64,000 nt of DNA from Blastobasis lacticolella (GCA_905147135.1 LR990059.1:16949001-17013000), one strand, 5' to 3'; shown: positions 8,548 through 51,625, counted from the first letter of the stretch. Made by a program: numbers and translations. Notes: generated by a model from the sequence alone, not told the origin.

Positions 8548-11500
8548 CTGAAACAATCGTGAAAAATAAAAGAGCAAACAGCACCTCGAGACAAGTAGAA
8601 ATTTTCTATAAAAAATGGACGGAGATTTCTATATTTATTTAAACTAAACTTTAACCGTGGTCCCACTGCTATGCCCCACTAGTGGTTTTACAGGTAACAC
8701 ATAGATAGCCTTATCCCCGTTGGAATAGAATACATCTGTTGATATTCTAGAGGCCATGCATTGTCAAAAAAGCTTCATTCCACATTTTGCTATTTTATCT
8801 TGACTAATTGCAACCCAACGGATTTAGCGGATGTCCACGGACGACGGTAATCACTTACCATCATCAGGTGAACCGCATTTGCTTTCCTCTGAAAAATTAT
8901 TATTATTTCCGGTTTGCCCCGAGCGGCCGGAACCCCCGATACGCCACTGTTAGAATCAATTCATTGGTACCTACAGGTTCCCGATTGGGATTTGAAATAG
9001 ATCGCTTGCAAGAACGCTCCCAACATTCGGCCACAAGTCGTTTATATAATACCCAACTACTTACCAGCACCAACTTGATGAGGTAAACAGCGAACGTGAG
9101 GAAGGATATGGTCATGAGAGCGCTCTCCGCCGACGGGAACTCCACGTGCTGGCCGCGGGCCGTTGCGGAGCGCCCGCGCCGCTTGGGGCCGTCGTCGTCG
9201 GGGAATGCTGAATCTATTCGGTCTTCTGTTAGAGCAAAATGAGCTTACTGCACTGTATTGTACCAGTATACGGGATCTACCATAAGGGTCGGATGTACAC
9301 AGATAAGAATAAGATAGGCATGTATAGTCATGGGAGTAGAGGGGACACCAGACGGTAGGACTCTATTAAGCATGAGGCGCTGTCCCAATTGGCAACGGTC
9401 GTACGGCCGTAGTCGTGCGACGGGCGGTTTTGAGGTCTGCTATTGGTCAGGCGACGTCCATCGTATGACCATGGTCGCACGACCGTTGCCAATTAGGACA
9501 GCGCCTGAGGAGTCCCTGGATGGGTACCACTACCCCCTTATCTATTTTTCCCGCCAAGCAACAATGCTTTCACTGCTGTGTTCTAGTTTGAAAGATAAGG
9601 CATGAAACATATCATTTTCAGATTAGACAAAGAGGACGAGAAAAAGTAGGAAAGTTGACCCTGTCAGAATCCGGGTCAGATTGCTAGGGTGATGATGACT
9701 ACTTGACAAAGCAAAATCCAAAATTCGGAGCCGGTCGTCCGAAGAATAGTTATAGGTACTATCAAGCTGAATAAATGCTCGCTTGTTCATATTTCTTACT
9801 TAAAACTTTATTTTTAAATTATGACTGACTGAATTGTGACCTACCTATGTTAGCCATTATAGTGTCCCTGAGATCTTCCAAATATTGCAATTTCCCTTTA
9901 AAACTTTTTCTTGTATTTTGCGATATAGTGTCCGTGACTATTCGCAAGAATTTAATCAAATTCTTCATTGTATCAGCGTTTTTATCCTTTGTGACTGATT
10001 CCTCAGTACCTTCAGTATTATTTTTAATTTTTTCTGTACTTTCCTTTCTTTCAAAATCGTGCGGGGAACCTGCCGTGGCATCATCAGCATATTTTTGGGT
10101 TTCGTCTTTTTTGTACGGATTTTGTTGTTTCATAATAATCACATTTTGTTTATTTTTCATTAATTCACGGTTTCTCTCATTATTTTTCTTTTCTTCTTGA
10201 GAATTATTTTCCGTCATACTGTTAATGGGTGAATATTTACTATATTCGTCTGAATGAGAATTTTCTTCTACAATATTAGTTTTAGGGAAAGGTTTTACTT
10301 TTACGGTAGTTCGAATAGGTATCTCTTCAGTGCTGGTAGCAAGAACATGTTTGATAATTTCGACATCTTCATTCATATAAACTCCTGCCAACTCCCTGTC
10401 CACTTTGTCATGCACCGTATTAATGTTTATTTTTGGTGTTGTTGATGTGTCTGAGAGGAACGTCGTAGTTCCAGTTAGATTTGTTGACTTTTCTTTCATC
10501 TTGAAGATCTTAAATATTTCCTCTTGAACACCACTATGATTTAGTCGTTTTACTATGCCATGGTTATGTGTTTTATATACAGTATATTCGGGATTAGATA
10601 TTCTTTCTTCATTCTCTTGCATTTTAATATGAGGTATTTTGTTCGGGGCATTGGAAGCCTGTCGTTGATCGTTGCCTTTTACCTCATCCTGTAATATTTC
10701 TTTGATCATTACCTCTTCCGGATTAAGCGTATCAATCTTTTTAAAGGGTACCAAATTCTGTTCAAAAGGTTTAATTTCACCAATATTAGTTATTTTCTTA
10801 TTGCTGTTAGGATCCATTTCATCATTTTCAAGTTCAGTCTTCAATTTATTAAAGTTCTTAACGTTATTGGCAGTAGTATGTGCATAATTATTTGATTCAC
10901 TTATAATATTTACGTGTTTAATATCAATCACATCCTTGGATTCGTACACCTCGCCGTTGGGTTTATTTTTGTTATTTTCTTTATCAGTTAATGTGAAATC
11001 ATTGTTTATGTTGCTTTGAAAGGATGTCTTTTTAAGTGTTGGGCTTGTGCTCGTCGCTATCACGGGGTAAAGTGGTCTCTTTTCCGTTTTTGGATGTATG
11101 TCGGTATTTAGAAAAATTGAATTTGTTCGATTGTTCGTATTTAACTTCCATTTATAATCTTTGTTCAGTGCTTTCATTGTTTCTGGTTCAGGCGATATAT
11201 TTACAGTTAATTGTTTATTAACGTTTTTGAAACTATTAAATTGTTGGTCATCCGTTAATTTAACTGTAGAAAAGATGTCCTCATCTTGAGCATATTCTAG
11301 ATCTGATAAATCAACAACTTCTATGGGTTTACCTTTGTAAATATCCTCCGCTTGGATTCTCAAAGGTCTGAAAGTAGTTGATCCCTGATGCTTGTACGTA
11401 GTTACAAATTCCTTTGTTATATCTTCCACATTTTTGTCAAAACTTACTTTGTTGTCCGATAATTTAGTTTTAATTCTGACATTATCACCTTTCTCCTCTT

Positions 11501-11807
11501 CATCGTGATATGTATCTTCTCTTATAACATAATTTTCTTTGTTTCTATAGATATCATCTGAGAGTCTGTTGGCATAATCCTTAGACGGTTGGAAATTGTT
11601 ATATTTATTCCAACCGTGATCAGGTAGAGAGGTATTAAGGTATATCCTGTTTGCTCCGGTCGTTTTCTCCAAAGTTGTTTGAGTTCTATCGGAGTCCTTA
11701 TGGATGTTCAGGGCAGAGGCTGGTCGCAAGGGCTTGATGTGATACTGCTGCGAGATTTCAACCCATTCGCTGCTCGCTTGGCAGATCAGCAGTAGTAAGG
11801 TCAACAT
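8458..11807 (-). CDS. predicted signal-peptide, single-TM, low-complexity protein (three exons)
   Basis: Exons are 9845-11807, 9065-9225 and 8458-8547, totalling 2,214 nt or about 737 residues, with all phases consistent. The start chosen is the Met at 11807, because it opens a signal peptide (MLTLLLLICQASS); the frame is also open to a Met at 11927. Most of the protein is an Asn/Lys/Asp/Glu-rich, poorly ordered region with several N-x-S/T sites. The end carries a hydrophobic segment (ALMTISFLTFAVYLIKLVLQ) split over the last intron, then a short basic tail. It is likely secreted or membrane-anchored at the cell surface. The fast-evolving look of the long exon suggests a lineage-restricted protein. 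I do not recognise the family. Confidence 0.8.
9065..9225 (-). CDS. exon 2 of the signal-peptide/TM gene
   Basis: 161 nt between acceptor GCTCTAACAG and donor GTAAGT. Two leading bases join the G of exon 1 (Glu). It encodes an acidic patch (SAFPDDDGPKRRGRS) followed by the hydrophobic stretch ALMTISFLTFAVYLIKLVL. Confidence 0.8.
9377..9513. repeat. inverted-repeat element (MITE-like)
   Basis: AGGCGCTGTCCCAATTGGCA at the left and its near-perfect reverse complement at the right end. The arms continue into ACGGTCGT.CG, and about 70 bases lie between them. It sits in intron 1 of the TM gene. Confidence 0.7.
9845..11807 (-). CDS. exon 1 of the signal-peptide/TM gene (long low-complexity exon)
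   Basis: 1,963 nt from ATG 11807 to the donor ATAG/GTAGGT. If the donor is not used, the frame stops 27 bases later at TGA 9819. Splicing to exon 2 adds a conserved-looking hydrophobic C-terminus, which is why the spliced model is preferred. The sequence is rich in Asn, Lys, Asp, Glu, Ser and Thr, and nearly devoid of Cys after the signal peptide. Confidence 0.82.
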
Positions 11808-12097
11808 GTTGCACTGGCGGCAAACGGCCGTCCGCCCGCATGTTGTCTCACATGTGAATCGTACTGTGAAACGTGCTCTGAGCTGTAGATAAACGCTGTT
11901 TGACACAGTTAGGGCAGAGGTGTTCAATCTTTTAGTACTTGTTTATAATTTTATTTTGTAAATTTTCTTCTGAAGTTTCTACAAACCAGCGCCACTCACA
12001 ACGGTAATTGTCAACGCGTAATTTATATCGAGTCTGTTTGTTCTTCTTCTGAATTAAATAGATATAAGCAAATGGCCATGTGGTTGAACCAATGCAG

Positions 12098-12121
12098 GTT
12101 GGGTTAGGTTAGGTTAGGTTA
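12098..12121 (+). repeat. interstitial (TTAGG)n tract
   Basis: About four tandem units of GGTTA, the insect telomeric repeat, just upstream of the TM gene 5' end. Confidence 0.75.
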
Positions 12122-12179
12122 TATCGTATATGTATAGAACAGGTATCTTTTAGAATCGAATTTTGTTTACATAAATAAA

Positions 12180-12425
12180 TATAAATAGGCTTGGACAATT
12201 CAATCTAGCCTCAAAGTAAGCAAAGTTTGTGTTATGGGTGCTAGATAATTGATAAACTACTTATATACTTTTAAATACATACTTATCATACATATAACAC
12301 TCAGACCCGTAACAATATTTAAAATTCATCATTTCAATTTCTGCTCGGCCGGGAATCGAACCCGGGACCTCTGCGTGGCAGACCGGCACGTTAACCAACT
12401 GAACCACTCCGGTTGTCATACATGT
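12180..12425 (-). repeat. tRNA-Gly-derived SINE
   Basis: On the minus strand the head reads as a tRNA-Gly-like sequence: an anticodon-stem region TCTGCCACGCAGA and a B box GGTTCGATTCC. The body ends at TCTAGCACCCATA and TTTGCTTA. The same body occurs at 50526-51745, where it is split by a DNA transposon. Confidence 0.78.
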
Positions 12426-13439
12426 AAGTTGTAACTGTTTTATTTGTGTAAATGTACCTCCTTTTTGATAAGTAGGTAGGAACCTACCTAAAAGCAAAAG
12501 TCAGTAAATATCATTTTTACAACAAAGTACGAAGTATTTTTTTCTTTATGGTCAGATACAAGTAATAGAACAGTTATTTAATTTCCATGGTGTTTGTTTA
12601 CCCACAGTGTTTCTCGGAGAGCTATTTCACGGTCGACGCTTGCACACGTTCAGTTACCCCTATTAGATGCGCTCAAACGCATCAAGCTTTTGCGCATCCG
12701 TGGGTTCGCATTCGACTTAAGTTGTTTAGTTACTGTGTAGGTAGGTACTGTGAGAGTTTTCATCTTATTCCTCACAGTGACAACGCACCTGCGATTCTGC
12801 ATTTTGTTGCTTGCTACCTAAATGCAGTTCGTACGGAATCGAATATGTTATGGGCGACAGTTACCTCTTACCATCAGGTGGTTTCATCTACTCTTTTGTC
12901 ATAAACTTTGTTGAGTTGTTTGAAGTCAATGCAGTAAAATAGCATCAGTACCTAAGCGTTCTGTAGAAGCGCCAACATAAATATAATTGACGCGTGGCAA
13001 GAAATTACTCATTTTTGCCCAACAAATACAAAATGCGCCACAGGGGACGCCGGTACTGTTAAACCAGTCTCCAAAGCTGACCATGGTCTTCCGCTGTCCA
13101 AGAAATATTGGAGTAGGTAATTTTATTACACTGGATCTGTGTTTGTTGTGTGCTTGTCTTGTATAAATAAAATTCTGTTATTGTTAATCCAAAACGGCAT
13201 TTATTATTTTAAATAGTTATCAATACAATAGTAACACAATTTGTAAACGCTCTCTCCAAAATAGCCGGCTGGCTATAACACGACGGGCGAATGGCCGCCC
13301 TGCGCGGCCGCTGCCCAGCCACGACTTTGTTATAACTTTAGTAAACTGTAAATGGGTTTGCTTGAGACTATATATCTTAGTTCAAAGAAGTGAGCTTGCT
13401 GATTTCCTAAGATGCTGTATTATTCGATCTTTATAGGTT

Positions 13440-13690
13440 ATAAAAAATAAATAATTGCGATGCGCAAATGAATGAATGAATGAGGCGCGATGGAAGGACG
13501 ACATCGTCAAGAATCGGATTTTCTAAGGCTAAGCATTCCATGCTTTGCCTGATAGTGTTCCCGAATAGTACAACCTGGCTTAAGGGCCAGAATGAATAGG
13601 CCATTTCTGGACAGGCATACTCCATCTTCGGCCGCATCGTCACTTGCCATCAAGTGAGATGGGGTTCAAGTACCTGCCCAGTAAAAAAAA
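13440..13690. repeat. dispersed repeat fragment
   Basis: Shares GGACAGGCATACTCCATC, CGCATCGTCACTT and related blocks with copies at 49365-49465 and, inverted, 52970-53225. It includes a short (GAAT)n run. Confidence 0.5.
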
Positions 13691-15679
13691 GATCACATGG
13701 AAGCGGCGAGAATTGGGAGGATTACCTATGTCCAATTTTGGAATTGTAATATCTTATGATGATAAAATAATTATCTATATTAGATATATATTACTAACCT
13801 ACTACGAAATATTATTTCGAAATAAATAATTCGTTTACATTAATAGCTTAAACAGGCAGCGCAGGGCAGCGTCCGCGCACCTTACCAACCACATACACAT
13901 ATCAATATGGTGATGCTTTAAGATTACGGACATAATTACATTGTATTTTCATTATATTAACTACATAATATTAATAATAAGTTCATAAAATATCGATATA
14001 TTACTAACATTACTTAACACGGTTGGTCCAATCCGAGTGCCGGTGTGGCGGCGGCGAGGTTCAAAGCTACTGTTTCGAGGTAGTAACGGGAGCTCAGTAA
14101 CCGCTAGATGGCGTTAAGATCACCGAATCGAAAATGAGAAATAAATCCGCCTAAGCTGCTTCTATAGTTAGGAGCAGCTTAGTTTCACAGACGAAAAAAT
14201 GCGCAAAAGAAAGTGCGTCTTTTCCTAAAGCTTGGATACGTAGGTATGCCACACTCTATAGGAATTATACTTTTCTATTGTATTGTGTACACCGCCATCT
14301 AGCGTGCGAAAATGTCAACTAACATAAAAACAACACCGCCCATCGGCACCGCCTCCCCGCCGCTCCACCGACCCCCGTCAACAGGAGAGACAAAGATATA
14401 AATAAATACTCGAATTAGGTCGGAAATAGTAAGAAATAAATAATACTAAATAATTTTAAAGCAATCCACCAATCTCGTATTAGAAATGTTAGGCGATTTT
14501 CAACCTTAACTCTATGGGGTCGATTTAGGATGGCGATTGGTGGACGAACGTACAGTAGAATAGAATTGACAAGTTATAAAGTGTTTATAGTAATATTTAC
14601 ACCAGTAACACTTATGTTAGATATATTACTTATTTAGATCAAAATTGTATAGGTGCTCGATGCGTTAGACCGCCTCGCAAAGTTTTCAGAGCTTACGAAG
14701 TATAGGAAGTATACAGAATTATAAAGTAGTACCTACAGTATAGCAACAGCTGCAATGCAAATAAAAAATGCACGATAAACTCAAAAAAAGAAAAGATAGT
14801 TAAAAAAGTATCAAAAAGATCACAGAGAATGGAAGCTTGACTTGAGAAGTACAAAGAAAATCACAGTTACCGAAGAGGTGGTAAAATCATCGCTGGAATG
14901 ACTATTCAATCTGTAATAATATATCTTAATCTGTAATAATTATCTCTCTATTTAAATTGCATTAGTACAATATTTTACTAACCTATCCAGGGCGTGGCTA
15001 GGTGGCCATATAACAAGCTATTGGTCCGATCCTGAATTCTGACGGAAAACAAGTTACAAATAAATAATAAAAACATAAAACATGCACCCAGCAGTACTTA
15101 CATACATGTCCACACAAATCTTAATTACTGACTCCACATTTATGTACCTATATTGTACGGTGTACTTACAGGATCATCCGACATGTTACAAAACTTGACA
15201 CAGAGATTTTGACATTACTAATATCACTGTAGGAATGCAATCGCAAAGATCCCGCCGCACCTTCCAGCCACGCCCTGCGACCAAACACTGAGGTCCCGAT
15301 ATAATCTCAATTATATAAATAAAATAATAATAAAAATTCCATTATAATCTAACCAACAATAAAGTTCAAAAGACCTGTAAGATCCCAGCCACATTCGGAA
15401 CGAACAAAACAATCTTACACTAAATAATCTCGAATTAGTTATTCATAGGCGACATTATCTATTCCCATAATAATCGGAACGTTTTCCTTTCATTTTCGTG
15501 GAGTTGTCGGGTCGATTAGCTGATGACGCTAACCATAAGCAAAATTAAGTGTACTGGTGTACGTACGCACCATTGGTCCACACGCTCCGTAAGTCAACAA
15601 GAACAATTAAAATGCAGCTTATGTGTGCCGCATAAGACTGATATTGGCGTTTTTTATATATAATAGTAGATGGAAGCAC

Positions 15680-15800
15680 TACTGATTCTGACACAAGTGG
15701 ACCAGCAAAAATGTAGGTGGGCAGGCCATATGTTGAGACATAACAAGAAGAAATGGAGCAGGGCATCAATTAATGATACTCAAGAGGCGAAGAGAAATCA
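15680..15800 (+). mobile_element. degenerate LINE reverse-transcriptase C-terminal fragment
   Basis: The plus frame gives QKCRWAGHMLRHNKKKWSRA, which resembles the common LINE tail K-W-x-W-A-G-H-x-x-R. It is short and interrupted. Confidence 0.5.
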
Positions 15801-17284
15801 AGGAAGACATTAGTGAAGGCTCGATTCTTGAATGTTATGTGGTAATGGTCTGGAAACACTGCTGCAGGTAGGTCGTTCCATAGCGAGGTCGTACGAGGCA
15901 GAAAGTTAGGAAGGCGCAACGATAAGAGTGATTTTATTTTGCTTCCCCAATTTCAGCCGTATGCAGAGGGATTTGAGTTGCAATTCTATCGCTCTAGTCC
16001 TCAATACGGATCACGGGGACAACAGCGGGTCTAGCCAAGATGTTAATCGCTTGGTAGCGATTCTCTCGTGATTATGCTAGATCTCCCCAAAACAGAAAAC
16101 CGTTGCGATTATTGAGAGACAGATAAATAATCTAACCACAGTTTTGTCGGATAAAACGATGCGTTGGCACTGTGCGACCGATAGGCAAGGCCCAGCGGCA
16201 TGGGGCCTTCGCAGCGACTCGATTCACTATCTACGAATAAGTTATATATTATCTAAATTGTGACTTGTAAAACACCTCTCTTGTAACCTTAACCTGTGCC
16301 TGATTGCACGTCTGCTGGTCTTTTACTTACTAACTAGCTGTACCTGACGCCGTAGGCTCATTTTATATGTTTATACTTTTTTGGCTGGCTGTACTAACGT
16401 GTTAGTACGACAATAACAAAAGTGCTTTTCTACGCCGACCTCAAGGTTTCATTAAATTATGTGATGTGTAAGTACAGTATTGAAAGAAAAATACCCTAAT
16501 ATTTCGTAGATAAATAGGAGACAATATTAAATGCATTTGCGTTTAAAAAAATAGCTGCCACATTCACTCCATCAGCGACAACTGTTCAATAAGTTATTTG
16601 ATAAATTATAACGTTAAAAATCTCCGCCTTGGTATCGTAAAAGTTCCACACAGTCGCCATTTGTCTGGACCACGCGAGGTACTCCGGGGTCACTTTCACC
16701 CTAATCTATATTATAATTATTTAGGCCGTAATTACCAGGGGTGCTCAACCCCTCATTATTTTTACTTAAACTCACTAATGTTAGTAGAAAATATGTCAAA
16801 TATAATTTAAGTTACAATAAAGATTGTTCGATTATTTTCTCAAAAGCTGATTTTGATCATTCGTAAATATAAATATAAGCATTTCATATATTGGCACTAT
16901 TGAGTTAATTTTTCAAATGGAAGAATTGCATTTGTAAATCACTTGTATACCTTGTAAATAACTAACTATGGTTAAGTTTTGTATTTAATTACTTATCGTA
17001 GATTAGCAGATACGAAGAAGTTACCGTAAACTTAGAGACTAGTTGCTGAGTAACATTCATAGTGAGACATCAACTTAACTATTTGTTAGAGTAAAACATC
17101 GCATTAGAGATTTAAGAATTTCGATTTCTGCTCAGTTCATCGTAAATTTTGAACGGCAAACAAGGTAACTGCACTAGATTTTTGCCACAAAATATCCACT
17201 AGATGGCGTAACTGGCAAGTAAGATCTGTTGTCAAAATACGTCCTGCAATTGGTTAGAATCAAACGCTCAAGTTGGCAGATGGA

Positions 17285-17580
17285 TTTTAGCCAATGGTCA
17301 TCTTGGCGTTAATGTTTCGGTTGTGCTCTCGCGAGCGAGGGCCCGGTCCGCCTTGACCATGATCCAGGATTTGGTAGGTCAGGTAATTACAGTGGAGCGA
17401 CTGCCATCTGACCTCCATGACCCTGCTACCAGGGGAACCTGACCAGATTGGATCATGGTTACACATTCAGTCGCCTGAATGTGCAGGTTTCATCACGATG
17501 TTTTCCCTCACCGTAAGACCATCGATTAAAGTTCAACTAATGTACATAACTCAGGATAGAGTCATCGGTACAAGCCGACA
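17285..17580 (-). repeat. tRNA-related SINE family C copy
   Basis: Carries the full ordered set of family C blocks (GGTCCGCCTTGACCATGATCC, TAATTACAGTGGAGCGACTG, GGGGAACCTGACCAGATTGG, CATCACGATGTTTTCCCTCA) in the same orientation as the copy at 32395-32755. Confidence 0.7.
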
Positions 17581-17584
17581 CTGG

Positions 17585-19225
17585 GGTAGGATTTAAGTTA
17601 ATAATGCCGTTTTATTTTGACAGTGACAAGATCTTATTAGCCAGTGGCGCCACCTGGCGAGTAAAAATACGTTACTAGACCTTATTCCAAAATAGTTCAT
17701 AGTTAATCATTTTTTAAAACGTATATTTTTCCTCGTCTCCTCCTCGTATACTTTGCACCAAGCCGATTGGTCCATGCAAAACCACATTCATGGTCATCCT
17801 CTATTTCAAATGACAGCCACTCAACAATGAACTCTAATGCGACACACCAAGTATCATTTTCCTGTGCACTCGACTACGACACTTCAAACGTAGCATAGTA
17901 AGACACACGTTCTCACAAAGTTAGTCAACGAGTTGACCTAGTATTATGCAGGTATTCTTGCTCCTAAGAACTATCTAAAACTAATTGTGTGAATTATCAC
18001 AAAAAACACATAAAAAATACAATAATAAAACAACTAACTCAACGTTGCCGCCAACTAAATTAAAAATCCCAAAAAATAAATTAAACGCATGTATAAAATT
18101 AACACTAAAATACTAACATTACATTTAAAAACACAACTGTAGAGGAATGCTGTACATGACAACCAAAAATTGTTCTTTGTTCGCACGACACTGTCATTTG
18201 TAAAAATAACAACAATAAATTAACAAATAAGAAGGCATTGTGTACTTTTTATTTCTGCCCAATCGAGCAATGCAGATAAAACGACCATAAACACATCATA
18301 GACAAAGAAGGGCTTCAAAATTGCTCCAGATGGCACTACTGAGACCACACCCGACCTCAGAGACCCTGCTACCAGGTGAAGTAGCCAGGTGAATTTCGAA
18401 ATCGGAAAGCCTTCATGGCTGCATAAAAATTGTATAGAAGATTTATGTTTATAGATAGTTTGCTAAGATTGCGGCCATTTTGGAGCAAAATCACGCTTCA
18501 ACTATATTAGGCTCATAACAGAAGTAAATATAACGCTTAATTATATTATATTTATTTAACGTCCAGACTGGATTCACGTGTTAATGTCACATTTTGAAAT
18601 ACGATTCCTTCAAATCACAAATGTGAAATCTGTTCCAAATATACAAATAAATATCGTATTAACGAGACCTGATATATTTAAGAAAGGGGTTTTGTTCATT
18701 CAGTTGTAACATTTTTCTGACAGACAAAAGTATATGTCATCAGTGATGGCTCATCATGGATCCAACTTTCTTGCATTACATTATGCAAGAAAGTACTGGT
18801 ACTAACTAGAAGTATCGGACATCTCATTTGGAGACGATTTTTCGTTAATCGTCCACTTTGATATTGGACGATATTGGTACGGAAGATTTTAGAATTCTAT
18901 TCATTCAAATAGTCACTTTATAATGCCGAACATGACTTCAGTAAAGAGACAAAATTTACCACTTTACCAACTGTAAATATGTATCGTTACGATCGTAACT
19001 TTTCGTGAGTTTCATGTTAATTCTCCACTAATGAAATTTCCAACAAAGGCTATCCGTCTTATACCGAATGACATGTGTACTTTTTAGCAGTTTTATATAA
19101 ATCCTTCCAAACTTGTATTATGTGGTATTCCTTGAGCAGCTATAGCTATAAATGGGATGGTTGTGTGTAAGATCTTGTTGAGCGGCCGTGGCAGGGTAGC
19201 CGGGAGCTGGCAGCGTGGCTGGCAG
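17585..19225. other. gene-free AT-rich stretch
   Basis: No coding signal. It contains a GGCGCCA pair at 17641-17660 and a 12-bp hairpin ACTTTCTTGCAT/ATGCAAGAAAGT near 18767-18794. Nothing else is recognised. Confidence 0.5.
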
Positions 19226-19228
19226 GGC

Positions 19229-19295
19229 CTAGCGCTCGGCTAGCGCTCGGCTAGCGCACGTCTAGCGCAGGTCTAGCGGGTGTCTAGCGCACGGC
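19229..19295. repeat. GC-rich tandem repeat (CTAGCG units)
   Basis: Six or so 10-12 bp units built on CTAGCG(C/G) in an otherwise AT-rich flank, 3' of the PKD gene. It overlaps the end of a phase-compatible open frame (19284-19362, minus) that could be an alternative terminal exon. Confidence 0.65.
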
Positions 19296-19410
19296 TGGCA
19301 CGCGCGCCTTGCCCAGTAGCCGCCGCCAGCGCAGGCGCGCCCCGCCCGCGCCCGCCCTGAGGGTGATAAGAAATTCAGAGATCACTTCACCAGTTTTTTT
19401 AGTTCTCTGT

Positions 19411-19416
19411 TTTATT
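19411..19416 (-). terminator. candidate AATAAA of PKD
   Basis: AATAAA on the minus strand about 550 bases past the PKD stop. A second one lies at 19581-19586. Either could end the PKD transcript. Confidence 0.4.
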
Positions 19417-19967
19417 GTTAAGTATGTCAATTTTAAATTACATGTCGCCAAAAATCGCGGGCGATTTTCGCGCTTTCGACATTGGAATTCGATATTTTCT
19501 CTAGGCACAAATGTCTATTAAAGAGTTACTGAATCTCTATTGCAGGCAAAAAATTTATACCAAACGATTTTCGCAAATTTTTTATTGTCGAAGATCGTTT
19601 TAAATTACATTTTTAATAGATATATTTTGCTAGAAAAAATATCGAATTTGAGATTTCACAGCGCGAGAATTAGGCCCCTGGCCGTATTTTTGTTATCCTG
19701 CGGGTCTAGCATATAATATTCTATTATCGCAATCGACAGTAGCGCATATAAAGAAAAATGTATGGGATTTGACAAAAGCAATAGAAAAGTGATATCGCTT
19801 AGATCGCTAAATGTCATTCGTTAGCCAGAGCGCCTGCAGTACTGCGAACGCTGTTAGCCGGCCGAACGTAGCCGAAAAGTTTCGACCGTCAATCGCAATA
19901 GAATCGCAACTATGCGATTGTCTGCCTGGGCAATAAAAAACCCACTATGAAAGTACAGTTACCCGAG

Positions 19968-50317
<30,350 letters not shown>

Positions 50318-50642
50318 CTGGAAAAAAGAGGAGTGGCGGTTAGGGTCACGTCCATAATAAATAAATGAAAATAAAAATTTCTTTGTTTCTCAAATCTTCA
50401 CAATGTATGAGGTGAGTCCAGTGTCGAAATGTGAGCTCTATGCTCGTTCTTGTTTGTGGCTGTAATAACGAGCAGTCTTGGAGCCCCCTTTTTAAAACCG
50501 CTTGCTCCACGCGAGCGCTCGCCTTTTAATGGTCAACATGCCGGTCTGCCACGCAAGAGGTCCCGGGTTCGATTCCCGGCCGGGCAGAAATTTAAATGAT
50601 GAATTTTGGTTTCTGTTGCGGGTCTGGGTTTTGTAATAAGTA

Positions 50643-51625
50643 GGGGGAAGTCCCCTAGTGGCGGACACCTAAGGTTATTTATAAATAAAATAAAAAATAT
50701 TTTACGAAATGTTTATTAAATTATGACTTATGTTAGATAACAAAGTTAGAAATCAAATTAAATTAACAAAAATGCAACCTCTGCTAAAAAATAATTAATA
50801 CTATCAATCAAACTTTGGTAACAAAAAATATAATTTTAAAAAGTGGCACCTAGTACCGGACGAATATTTGTGCCATACCCCTAGCACCACTGATCCACCA
50901 AGACTTGTTCATACTCTGCTGAGAAGGTGCTAGTGAACCTACCTAACTTTGGTTTCATTGTTACTTCTTCTCCTCGATTTAGGGCCTTTATTTTATCATG
51001 TATAGTGCTTTTAGGAATATTGTATTGCATTGCAGCTTGTCTTACACTCAGTCCTTTTGACATAACCCAATAGCAGTTTTTAAGCTCTGTAGCTCCCAGG
51101 ATCCTTTCTTTTTCTTCTCTTCCATTTTAATTATCTTCTTTCTTCTATACTCTAAAACAAAATTAAATAATTAGAATAAATGACGTAAATTTTCACAAGA
51201 AATATCAATATGTTTACTGTCCGGCGCTAAGGGACGACTTAGTGTCCGGTGCTAAGGGACAGACATTTTCGTTCATTAGGTGGTGCCTACTAAAACTGTT
51301 TAAAAGATCTAATAATATTCTACCATTTTACGGATAACAATCAAGTACTACTTTTATCTTTGAATACCACTCAAATGTAAATGCATAAATATACTAGAAT
51401 TACTTACATTGATATTTAGGTGACGCCGTGATTTTGCGCCTAAAACAGCAAACGGCTGCTCCCGCCGAGGCCGTGTGCGTCACTGGCGAGGCGCGGCGCG
51501 TGATCCTGTACCTGTGTGCCCCCCGCGCCTCTTTCACTTGTATTTTGAAATAAAAAGATTTATACTCGCTTAAATAGTACGAGTGTCCGGCGCTAGGTGC
51601 CGTCCGGCGTTACGGGACTTCCCCC
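50643..51625. mobile_element. pogo-like DNA transposon, internally reduced (983 bp)
   Basis: Terminal inverted repeats start GGGGGAAGTCCC and contain a diverged (G/C)CCGGAC core. TA target duplications lie at 50641-50642 and 51626-51627. Subterminal copies of TCCGGCGCTAAGGGAC occur at 51220-51265 and 51585-51615. It retains a coding remnant at 50881-51063 but not a catalytic domain. Confidence 0.82.
50881..51063 (-). pseudogene. transposase N-terminal remnant with psq-type HTH
   Basis: Sixty codons including GLSVRQAAMQYNIPKSTIHD, the helix-turn-helix of Pipsqueak/pogo-family transposases that binds the element ends. The frame ends before any DDE domain, so the element is non-autonomous. Confidence 0.75.

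Larger units (their letters stand above)
12430..17280. other. gene-free stretch with degenerate repeats
   Basis: No open frame or splice pattern supports a gene. It holds repeat family D near 12740-12905, a repeat fragment at 13440-13690 and a degenerate LINE piece at 15680-15910 (plus-frame WAGHMLRHNKKKWSRAS). CTCF-like motifs occur at 14101-14113, 14291-14303 and 17196-17208. The rest is AT-rich with nothing I recognise. Confidence 0.6.

Noticed and set aside
12345..12420. Possible functional tRNA-Gly gene
   Set aside because: It has a tRNA-like anticodon stem and B box but is joined to a repeated body shared with 50526-51745, so it is a SINE head.
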